Source of the DNA: Glycine soja
Taxonomy: Eukaryota > Streptophyta > Magnoliopsida > Fabales > Fabaceae
Length of the DNA: 64,000 bases
NCBI RefSeq assembly: GCF_004193775.1
Contig: NC_041002.1
Location: forward strand, 40,462,038 to 40,526,037
Direction of reading: 5' to 3'
The position numbers and the translations under genes are program-made. This document shows positions 11,273 through 21,088 of the stretch, piece by piece (the stretch's first letter is position 1; each line of letters starts with the position of its first letter). The notes below the pieces were generated by a model that was not told where the DNA came from, did no database searches, and saw nothing but the letters and a program-made list of their open reading frames with translations.

Positions 11273-11855
11273 CGGCAAGTTTCACCAATGCGGGGATCGG
11301 AGTTGCCGAGGGCTTGAATCTGGAGGCCTTGGTCGTAGCAGGAGATGGATCTATTGACCTGGTCGAGCATGGAGAAGATGTCGTCGAGCTGCATGTAGCC
11401 AGAGAAGGCGGCGAGGGCATGATCGGCGCCGCGTTTGATGTCGGGAACTTTGATAGCGCGTTCGAGGATGGGGACGACTTCTTCAAAGCATCCAAGGCTG
11501 CAGTAGATGGCAGCGAAGATGTGGAGGCTCATGGCGAGGTCGAGGCTGGGCTCTCCCTTAACGATGCAACGCTCAAAGGACCCGGAGGCCCGAATAGCGA
11601 AGTCGAGGACCTTGGAGGGCCCATCGCCCGAGGCAATGGTGTCGCGGGCCAACTTAAGGAGGAATGGGCTGAGATCTGGGTTGTTGAGAGAGGCATCAGA
11701 GAGAAGCGGAGGGGCTTCTAGAGTTTTCTTGTTATAGGGCGAGAAGGATATGGGGTGGGTGGTTTTTTGGGATTGGCTGGGTTTGTCTGGGACGGAGATT
11801 CGAAGGGGTTGGGTGTCCGATACGAGACTTGGCGGTGGAGGGAGTGGGATTAGAA
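11273..11855 (-). pseudogene. Kinesin-light-chain-related (KLCR) TPR protein, first-exon fragment
   Basis: The minus-strand open frame runs from about 11855 (TQPLRISVPDKP) through LSDASLNNPDLSPFLLKLAR, then DTIASGDGPSKVLDFAIRA, SFERCIVKGEPSLDLAMSLH and QVNRSISCYDQGLQIQALG. It ends GETCR at a GTACGC donor. This is the proline/serine-rich N-terminus and first TPR units of plant KLCR/CMU proteins, which link cortical microtubules to the membrane. The expected initiator is lost: the first codons read P-P-S-L-V-S where the family has an M-P-G-L-V-S-like start. The block is GC-rich. No later exon is present, so it is a captured first exon. It is opposite in strand to the five fragments at 5611-9925. 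Confidence 0.75.
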
Positions 11856-11929
11856 ATTAGGGTGTGGAAGAGGGAAGCTGCCGTCAATGGGGAGGATGAG
11901 CAATGCAAGCCAGGGTTAGGGTTAGTACA

Positions 11930-12171
11930 TAATTAGTAAATGATACAAAGGCGGTTTTTGTTGAAACCCATCGTTGATTAAGCTTTTCATAATTACAGAA
12001 ATGTCACTGTGTCACATTCTAAGACGGTTATTCATAACCGCCTTAGAATGTACGACGTAAAAGCAAATTTTTATTCCCCTATTTACAAAATTGCCACCGC
12101 GCCATATTCTAAATCGATTCTCCAGAACCGTCGTAGATGGCGCATCGTAAAAGCAATGTTTTCTAGTAGTG
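11930..12171. repeat. CACTA right subterminal region and terminus
   Basis: It contains inverted CTAAGACGGTTAT / AACCGCCTTAG and related units and ends TTTCTAGTAGTG. It is the inverted, colinear counterpart of 4589-4760. Confidence 0.8.
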
Positions 12172-12174
12172 TTC

Positions 12175-12460
12175 CCACCATTCCACAATGTGGAAGATTG
12201 ATAATTTTCATGTTTCTAAGGGACATAGGTTGGTCACCACTGGTGGTGTTGTTGGAAACCTAGGTAAGGAAACCGTTGGCAATTGGTTCATGATTGAGAA
12301 GACTGATGGTGCTTATAACTATAAAATTGTATATTGTCTTAGCGAGTGCCTTTCTTGTAAGCGCAAATTCAAGAATGTTGGGATGGTTGTGGATCAGAAT
12401 GGGAACCAGCATTTAGCACTAAGTGATGTTCCATTCCAATTTAGATTCTTAAAGGCTTAA
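12175..12460 (+). pseudogene. Kunitz-type protease-inhibitor C-terminal fragment
   Basis: The open frame encodes WKIDNFHVSKGHRLVTTGG, VGNLGKETVGNWFMIEKTDG, YNYKIVYC, then VGMVVDQNGNQHLALSDVPF and a natural stop after FRFLKA. This is the C-terminal half of a miraculin/Kunitz (STI) family beta-trefoil inhibitor. These are normally about 200 aa, secreted and intronless. The signal peptide, reactive-site loop and N-terminal half are missing; the open frame is cut at the CACTA terminus at 12171. In the Cys-rich loop the sequence reads YCLSECLSCKRKFKNVG. The last Cys of the usual pattern is replaced by Phe. It is a truncated gene and not expected to yield an inhibitor. Confidence 0.8.
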
Positions 12461-12927
12461 ACTAGAGCTCCTCTTGATATATGCACAAACAATATTTATA
12501 TGTATTTCCTATAATAATGATGTGTTCATTCAAAGCTTAATTTATCAAGACATCCCAATGATGGGTTTCCTTGTTAAGAAATAAAGAAGTATTTGAATAA
12601 AATAAACAATTTTTTTTCTAATATTGCTAGCTAGGCATGTGATTAACACACAGATTAATAAACATGCCTTTAATTCCATTCGAGTAATCATAAATTTCTT
12701 ATAGATATGTAAAACTCCCAAAATTATTCGAAGGAACTTGAACTAAGATCAAAGAATCTGGACAATACTTCAATACATTAATACAATCGTTTTGTAACTA
12801 ACCTCTATCAACCATCATCCTCATCAGAGGAAGCGACTATATATCCACTCACATTAACATTTAATTTCACATGACAAAAGAAGAAAAGCAGTAATCAAAT
12901 ATAAAAGTATGAAATAACTATGTTAGT
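12461..12927. other. 3' flank of Kunitz fragment, AT-rich
   Basis: No further gene was seen. It ends in TTAGT just before the start of the inverted solo LTR at 12928. Confidence 0.5.
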
Positions 12928-12939
12928 TGTGACACCCTC
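12928..12939 (-). repeat. 12-bp left stub of inverted solo LTR
   Basis: TGTGACACCCTC is the reverse complement of the 3' end of this LTR family (GAGGGTGTCACA). The remainder of the same LTR resumes at 32409. The stub was cut off by insertion of the large element at 12940. Confidence 0.8.
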
Positions 12940-15379
12940 TGATACATCCCAGTTTTCGTAAGCTAATTTAAAAAGAATTGTTATTTATAAATAAATAGAG
13001 TTCTGGAAAATGATGAGATTTTATAAATAAATAAATAAATAAGGAGATATAATTATTGATTAAAATAATGATTTGAGAGAAAATAAAAATGGTATTTTAT
13101 TTATTTGTTTGATAGAGAATCAAATAGAGTTTGTTTTTATAAAATAATAAATAAATAAATAGAGTAAATCTAGCTATAAATAGCGTTAATTCAGTTTTCA
13201 CACTGACAGTGCCTCTTCTTTCCCTCATTTTCGTTTTTCCCATTCTACTCCCTAAAACCCTTTCTTTTTCCCGCAGCCCACCAAACCTGTTTCATAAAAA
13301 CAACGATCTCGGACTCATTTACCGTTGGATCGGCATGAAACTTTAGCACCACGTTAGCAACCAAATTCCAAGAATTCTCACCATTGGGAATTCCAAAATC
13401 ATGTTGGAGCTAAGAGAAATACCCTTTGCATCGTAGCTTTCTCTTTTCCCGCAAATATCCAAAATGGTCTCAGTAAAACTATGATCCCGGTTTCCTTAAC
13501 TGTTGGATTTTCATGAAATTTTGATATGTGGTTCAAGATTCAGTTCCGCACACCTTCACCGTTGTGATTTGTAAGATAATATTCATGGAGAGAGAAAAAG
13601 GAATCACACAAAGACAGTAAAAATGGAGGCTTTAATTCCTTCTCCGTCTCTCTGACGTTTGGGAACTCTATTAGAGCAGTCAGAGGAAAAACTGGAGGAA
13701 TCTCAACGAACCCCTAGAGATGTTGTTATCACTGTCGGAAGACACGTGAGTCCGCTTAGAGGTAAGGGATGAGTTATTCACAATTGGGGGTTAGTGAGAA
13801 CATGTGTATGGATCTTTAGAGGATTAAATTGAGGTTTTATTTTGGGATGTTTATTAAATTGCAATTTTTCCTTTATAATTATAAATAAAATATTGATGTT
13901 CTGATGAAAATTGCTTGATAAATTATTCTCTTGATATTTGTATATTTTGACTTATGATTTTGATATAATTGTGTAATATTATTTGAGGGGTTTTAGTCCC
14001 CAGGTTGTGATAGTCTTTTGGATAAATTGTTATATTGAAGATATGAAATGATGATTCAAATTATGAGTATGTGGTGAATTGAACATGTGATGAATGACAA
14101 AATACATGTATATTGAGATGTGTATTGTGTTGTGAGCTATGAATTATGCAATCACACAATTGTAAGACCCCTTAAGGGCGATGAGTATTGTGATGAGATC
14201 CATTGTGGGAACCCGATGAGTTTAATCACAAGCGTGACGAGTTAAAATGATTTAACATGCTATTTTGATATTATACCATTATAATTGAGATCGAGTGTGT
14301 GTGATAAACTGAGTATGCATGTGACTGAGATGTTGTGTGCATTGAGTTGTAAACCGTGGATTGTATAATCACACAACTATAAGACCCTTTAAGGGCGACG
14401 AGTTAATGCTAAGAACCTTAAAGGGCGACGAGTTAAAAATATTTGAGAACAATTAACGATTCATGTGTTTTGTACAGTTCATAGATAGAGTCTGTGTGCT
14501 AAAATGTTTTCTAGGTTGGACCTGAATCAGGAGGGAGAGGCCCTGATGGACTCTTCAGAGTGTAGGCCTTGGGGGTCACCTAGTTTGAGTGCTCCTTTAA
14601 GCCTATGTTGATCCCATATGGTTGGAGCATTCTCGCAAAACACTGTGACCCTGACTGGTCTCCCTCTAATATTACCTAGTGAGAGTGACTTGACATGCTA
14701 GTGTGTGGTTTGTCTTGTCATGTACTCCTAGGCGCCTGACGAGGTTTTTCACTGACATGGTACCACATTGCATATACGATTGAGTCTTAGTGTATCTGCT
14801 GCATAACGCTTGTGTATTGTTCTATATTGATTGATTTGATGATATTGTTTTTTGACTATTGAGTATGCGAATGTTGTGAAAACCAATGAGACGTGTGGTG
14901 AAATAACGTGAGTTATGCTCTAGCAAATTGTATTTTGTTATATAATATTTATACCTATATGTTGTCTTATTTTTCTCTATTAGTTAGGAATGTGATAACT
15001 CACTCCCTGTGTGTTGTTTGTGTTCGGATCCTATGATGATCTTGAACCTTGTGTTCGGAGGAGCAGATGGCTAGGTGAAGTGCTTCAAGGAACCTTGTGC
15101 TGAAGGACGTCAGGACACAATGCTCTGATAGGATGTGACAGTGGGGCATAAGTTTTATATTAATGTCATGATGTTAGTCTATTTTATTTTATCTCACTGA
15201 TTTAACAAAATGTTTTTGTAAATTTTGACGGCCTTATTTTGAGCTGAATATGTTTTAATAAGTTTTAATTGATAATAGTGAAGTGAATGTGAACCTTTTA
15301 CCCGTGTGAATTTGATTACCGATATTTTTATATATTTTATTTATATACATATATATATGTCGGGGTAGAGGGTGTCACA
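12940..15379 (+). repeat. 5' LTR of LARD-like element
   Basis: Pairs with 29873-32408. It carries a CTATAAATAG box at 13174-13183 as a probable core promoter, and several GGGCGACGAGT or GGGCGATGAGT units with AAGACCC leaders (about 14165-14440). Relative to the 3' LTR it lacks roughly 75 bp near 14250. Confidence 0.88.
13174..13183 (+). promoter_or_regulatory. TATA box in LARD-like LTR
   Basis: CTATAAATAG is conserved in LTR2 at 30106-30115, and in inverted form in the solo LTR near 34918-34927. Conservation in all three copies supports a core-promoter role. Confidence 0.6.
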
Positions 15380-15384
15380 TTTAG

Positions 15385-15396
15385 TGGTATCAGAGC
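15385..15396 (+). other. Primer-binding site (initiator tRNA-Met)
   Basis: TGGTATCAGAGC lies 5 bp after the 5' LTR and is complementary to the 3' end of plant initiator tRNA-Met. Confidence 0.85.
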
Positions 15397-16620
15397 AGGT
15401 TGAACCTTTCGGTTAATTTGTTATGTGCTTACCATTTTCTGGTGTGTACTCTGTGTGGTTACTTGTGAGTACTTTTGTAGACCATGGTTGAATTATTATT
15501 TGTATTTTCTTCTGCATGATTAAATGAGATTGAACAATATCCTTAATGTCTGCTATACCATAAATCCACTGTTGAGTGATGAGTTATGAGACTGGCCATC
15601 TCTATAATTTGTGAAGTGCGGTTGGACATTATGACAAGCCATTGGGTGATGCAGTTAGTCTTGATATTGATTGATAATGTGTGTTAATGAACCTTTATCT
15701 TCCTGTATGTATGTTGTTATTTAGCTTATTTCTTCCTTGACGCGTGGATTAGTGTTGTAAGAACCTTTTGAACCATATATGTATGTCTTGGATGATTGTG
15801 TCCTTCTTGATGTGAAAACGCATGACTACTTAACTTCCTTTATTTTGTGTGTAGTTGTGAATGTAGTTGTTGAAGTTTGTGATTCCTTAATACATCCTCA
15901 TTAATTGTTTAATTCTTACTTCTTATATGTATGTTATATACTTGTTATATGAACCTGATAATTCTATGTATGCTTGTAGTATAGTGTGTTGCGTTAGTTG
16001 CATAAATAGTATGGTTGTTTGTGATTTCTTGTTCTTAGCGATGTTGATAATCTATAGTTCAAGGACTTGTATTGAGAGATATTTCATAAAGAATACTCTT
16101 TTGACCGTACCTTCTGATTCTAGTGCAAACTATTCTTTGTGTTGCGTGCTTAAGTTAAGTAACTCGATTACACTTGCAAGCTTGAGTATAATTCATTATT
16201 TGTGTTATGAGCCTACATCAACCAATTGGATTAATGATGTTTTTGTCACAATCAAGTGATTGTCAACGTCTCCATATGGGTGTACTTTGTGGTCATGTTT
16301 TCATTTATAGAATTTATTTGGAATGTCTGTTGTTAATTCTGAATAAGTGACCATTCTTCATTTAAAATTAAAGTCTCTTAATCAATTGAGTGTTCATCTA
16401 GTTATGAGTTGCTCATCTTCCAATCATGTCTTGTTAAATTGTTTGATATATTGTCATGTTGTTACTTCTGTCATGTATAGAGAGAGACTTTTCCCTTGTT
16501 AATCACGTTAAGACGTTCGAGAGGAAATACTTCCGTAGACATGATCCTTGTTACCTACTGATGGAAGTCAACTTAGTAAGGCATGTACTTGTGTACCTTG
16601 AGGATATGCTTAGTTACCAC
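15397..16620 (+). other. LARD-like internal region, left part
   Basis: About 1.2 kb downstream of the primer-binding site. It has one 110-codon open frame (15927-16259) that is hydrophobic, low-complexity and shows no retrotransposon motif. I treat it as non-coding. Confidence 0.6.
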
Positions 16621-17756
16621 TGATGTGTCATTATTTTTTCCTATTTCTTAACCCTTTTTGTCACCATTTTAATTACTGATTAGCCTTAATTGTCAAATTA
16701 ATTATGCAGTTTTATCATTTGGGCCTACTTGACTAATTTTGTGTTTTTAATTTAATTTCGGGAGAATTATAAGCAATTGGGCTTAAATCCGGAATTGGGC
16801 TTGGACTTTAAGAGAGCAGACAATTTTATTTTATCAAATCTTATCTTATCCAGATTTTATTCCATCCAGATTTTATTGTCCAGATTTTATTCCATCTAGA
16901 TTTTATTTCGTCTAGATTTTATTTCATCCAATCTTATCTTATCTTGTCCAGATTTTATTTTATTTCGTTTATAGGTTTGGACTTAAAATAGATTTGTAAG
17001 CTTTAGGGCTGAGGACCTATATAACAGCACCAGGGTTTTAGTTTCGGAGGTTTTTAGGAAAGGAGAATAATTTGAGGGTTTTGCAATTCCAGTTTTTATT
17101 ACTGTTCATGCACACTGTTCACGTAGAATAAAATTCGTTTTCTGCAATTTCGTTTCTGCTTCAATCTACAATTTTGTTTTCTGTTGATTAATGAAAGACT
17201 AAGTCTCCAGCGTTGTTTTCTCTTGAGGATTAAGCACAGCTCTCTTTGAGGTTTTCTCATTACTATTGAATACTGATCAGTTTTTCCTCTTCACCAATTA
17301 CTCTGTATTTGTTGCTATTAATCCATGCATGCTTAGTGCTTGATTAATTGTCTCTGTGCTTAATTTACGTTCATGCTTAATGATCAGTTGCGTTCATGAT
17401 TAATTGGTGTATGTGTTGCTTAATCACATAATGACAACCGTATGTTAATTTTCGCTTAGTAATTTAATTTAGGGTTGGATTAAGTGGTTGAACTGGTTAG
17501 GGATAAATCCTCGTAACCTAGGATAAGAGACTAGCTTGTGAATCAACAACAGATTTTAATTCTGTTATTTTCTAATTAAAATTTGCTTGCTGTTTAAATT
17601 ACAAAAACAAACAACCCCCCCCCCCCAATTCGTTAATGTTTTATTACTATATGTTATGAACATTTGGTTGACTATTGCTCGTTGGGAGACGACCTAGGAT
17701 CACTTCCTAGATACTGCATTTTTAATGTTTATTTGATTCAGGAACGACCTCAATCA
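16621..17756 (+). repeat. 5' LTR of Athila-like element
   Basis: 1136 bp, paired with 26829-27967. It contains CTATATAAC at 17017-17025 as a likely TATA box, pyrimidine-rich TTATCCAGATTTTAT-type repeats before it, and a poly-C run near 17617. Confidence 0.92.
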
Positions 17757-17760
17757 AATT

Positions 17761-17778
17761 TGGCGCCGTTGTCGGGGA
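17761..17778 (+). other. Primer-binding site (tRNA-Asp type)
   Basis: TGGCGCCGTTGTCGGGGA lies 4 bp after the 5' LTR. This is the form typical of Athila and Tat lineage elements. Confidence 0.85.
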
Positions 17779-17927
17779 GCAGTGGTCCAAAGGTTCATAA
17801 TAGTGTTTAGGTATTTTGAGTCTAGCTCTGTTGTTTAGTGTGTGAGTGTGTGTTGTTTTGTGTAGTGTAGTGTTCTGTTTCGCATTTCAGTCGTGTCCTC
17901 TGTTTAGCGCTTCCCTGTTTCAGTTGC

Positions 17928-19099
17928 TGATGTGCCATTATTTTCTCCTATTTCTTAACCCTTTTTGCACCATTTTAAATACTGATTAGTCTTAATTGTC
18001 AAATTTATGAGACAGTTTTATTATTTGGGCCCATTCAGCTAATTTGATGTTTTTAATCTAATTTCAGGAATTAATGAAGCATTGGGCTTGAATCTAGAAT
18101 TGGGCCTAGACTTAAAGAGGGCAGACTAATTTATTCTACAAAATTAGATCTTATCTTATCTAGATATTATTTAGATTTGATCTCATCTAGATATTATTTC
18201 ATCTAAATCTTATCTTATCTTATCTTATCTAGATATTATTTAGATTTGATCTCATCTAGATATTATTTCATCTAAATCTTGTCTTATCTTATCTAGATTT
18301 GATTTGATTTTACTTATGGGCTTGGATTTAAAACAGATTTGTAAGCTTTGGGGCTGAAAAACTATATAACAGCACCAAGGTTCTAGTTTAGCTCTCTCCT
18401 CTCTCTCTTCTATTTTTTTCGTTTTTAGTTTTAGTCTCTCTTCTCTTTCTCTTTTATTTTCATTTTTTTACAATTCCAGTTCAGACTTATAGTTTTATCA
18501 ACAAAATTTCGTTCTCTATTTGATTAATGGAAGGCTAAGTCTGCAGCGTTGTTTTCTCTTAAGGATCAAGCACAGCTCTCTTTGAGGTTCTATTATTACT
18601 ATTAAATTCTGTTCAGCTTTTCCTCTTCACTAATTACTCTGAATTTGTTGTTATTAATTCATGCATGCTTAGTGCTTGATTAATTGTCTCTGCGCTTAAT
18701 TTATGTTCATGCTTAATGATCATTTATGAGTAATTGGTGTGTGTGATGCTTAATCGCATAATGAATGCTTTATGTTAAATTTTGCTTAGTAATTTAATTT
18801 AGGGTTGGATTAAGTGGTCGAACTGATAAAGGATAAATTCTCGCAACCTAGGATAAGAGACTTGCTTGTGAATCAAGGGGAAGCAATGTATTTTAATTCT
18901 GATAATTTCTTATTCAATTTTACTAGCTGTTTAATTTACAAAAGCAAACAACCCCCCCCCCCCCCGCCCCCAATTTGTTCCTATTTCCTACTATCTGTTA
19001 TGAACATTTGGTGTATCAAAGCTCGTTGGGAAACGACCTAGGATCACTTCCAAGTTACTACATTTTAATATTTATTTGATTCAGGTACGGCCTCGATCA
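17928..19099 (+). mobile_element. Solo LTR of an Athila-like relative, nested in the leader
   Basis: TGATGTGCCA...GATCA is a full LTR of the same family as 16621-17756 but visibly more divergent. For example it has ATCTAGATATTATTT repeats and a longer poly-C run near 18951-18965. It is flanked by the 5-bp duplication GTTGC (17923-17927 and 19100-19104), so it was a separate insertion that later lost its body by LTR-LTR recombination. It is not part of the host element's own LTR. Confidence 0.88.
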
Positions 19100-19700
19100 G
19101 TTGCCCACAAAATTGTGACTGATTTTGTGTAATGCTGTGAACAGTGTTTAGCAACTGATTTTGCAATTTAATTGGCGATTTTTGTTTTGATAGTTAGAGT
19201 TGTTATTTTTGGCTGATTTTTTGTGTGGTAGTTTCTTTTGTTCCATATTTTGTGTGAAAAATACCAGAAGCACTTGGTGTGGCTGAATTTGAGAGAGGAA
19301 AAATTTTGGGGACTTGTGTTTAGCAAAACTTAAAACAGCCATAACTTTTGCTCCGATTATCAGAATGACTATTATTATATATGCATTTGCGGTAAAAGAA
19401 AATTTCTCAAGCCGTGGAAACCAAATTGTGGTCTGTTGCCATTTTAAACTTGAAAAATCAGCCGTTTACTAAGCTTTTTTAATTTTTTTAGTATTATTGT
19501 CTTATTTTTCTAAACTTTCATTAGGCAGTTTTCATAGTTAGACTTTTAATTTTTGTCTGAAAATTTTTGTGCTATCTTTTCATGATTTTAGCGTGTTGCT
19601 CACAAAATTTCAGCTCATTTGGATATCGTTTCACTATAGTTGTAGTTTTAACCCTCCCCTGGTGCTTGTTTGAGAACACATTATTTGTTGTATATAGTGC

Positions 19701-21085
19701 ATGACTAGGGGCAATCCAGGTGATTTACAACACTTTGATCCTAAAATAGATAGAACCTTTCATAGATTACTTAGGCATAGTGTGCATCCTGATCATTCTA
19801 TGCATTTCGAGCATTGTGAGTATTTTGAGCATTCTGAGTATTCTGTTGCTGGTGATTCTGAATATTCTGATTTTGAGCATTCAACTACTAATTTTCACAC
19901 TGAAAACATGGCTCAACCTCAACCTTGTGAGAGGACACTTAGGGAGATGGTTGCACTTGATTTCACTTATGAAAGCTTGTGCATTCAATATCCTGATGAG
20001 GGTGTTCCATATGTTTTCAAGACTGGACTAATACATTTGTTGCCCAAGTTTCATGGTCTTGCAGGTGAAGATCCTTATAAGAATCTTAAGGAGTTCCATA
20101 TTGTTTGTTCCACCATGAAGCCCCCTGATGTCTAGGAAGATCATATATTTCTAAAGGCTTTTCCTCATTCTCTAGAGGGAGTGGCAAAAGATTGGTTGTA
20201 CTACCTTGCTCCCAGGTCCATTTTCAGCTAGGATGACCTTAAGAGGGTGTTCTCGGAGAAATTCTTCCCTGCATCTAGGACCACTGCCATCAGAAAAGAC
20301 ATTTCAGGCATCAGGCAACTTAGTGGAGAGAGCTTGCATGAGTACTGGGCATCAGGCAACTTAGTAACATGGAGAGGAGTATGATTAATGCTGCCAGTGG
20401 TGGAGCTCTTGGTGATATGACCCCTGCTGAGGCTAGGAATTTGATTAAGAAGATGGCTTCCAACTCCCAACAATTCAGTGCAAGAAATTATGGTATTATC
20501 CTTAGAGGAGTCCATGAGGTGGCCACAAATTCATCTTCATCTACTAAAAATAAAAAGCTTGAGGGAAAACTTGATGCCTTGGTCAACCTAGTAACTCACC
20601 TTGCCATGAATCAGAAATCTGCACCTGTTGCAAGAGTTTGTGGTCTATGTTCTTCTGCAGATCACCATATAGATCTATGTCCTTCTTTGCAGCAGTCTGG
20701 AGTCAATAAGCAACCTGAAGCTTATGCTGCAAACATTTATAATAGACCTTCTCAGCAGCAAAACCAACAACAACAGAATAATTATGATCTTTCAAGCAAC
20801 AAATACAATCCAGGTTGGAGGAATCATCCAAATCTGAGATGGACAAGTCCTCCACTACAACAATAGTCTGTCCCTTTCTACCAGAATGTTGCTGGTCCAA
20901 GCAAGCCATATGTTCCTCCTCCAATACAGCAGCAGTCACAACAAAGACAACAAGCAACTGAGGCTCCTCCTCAACCTTCCTTAGAAGAGTTAGTGAGGCA
21001 AATGACCATCCAGAATATGCAATTTCAGCAAGAGACAAAAGCCCCCATTCAAAGTCTGACAAATCAGATGGGGCAGATGGCTACT
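19701..21085 (+). pseudogene. Athila-like gag remnant
   Basis: The capsid precursor region starts at the ATG at 19701 (MTRGNPGDLQ), with AQPQPCERTLREMVA and the GLAGEDPYKNLKEFH capsid motif, then KAFPHSLEGVAKDWLYYL, MTPAEARNLIKKMASNS and LGDM. A zinc-binding remnant CGLCSSADHHIDLCP follows. Breaks: TAG at 20133 and 20229, a deletion after LHEYW marked by an 18-bp sequence present twice (20307-20324 and 20348-20365), and TAG at 20864 and 21086. The frame shifts at the deletion. Non-functional. Confidence 0.85.
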
Positions 21086-21088
21086 TAG

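Noticed and set aside
15927..16259. 110-codon ORF in the LARD-like interior as a protein gene
   Set aside because: Hydrophobic low-complexity translation without any retroviral or host motif; within chance expectation for AT-rich DNA.
17928..19099. Internal duplication of the Athila-like 5' LTR
   Set aside because: It has its own GTTGC target duplication and is more divergent than the true LTR pair, so it is an independent solo LTR.
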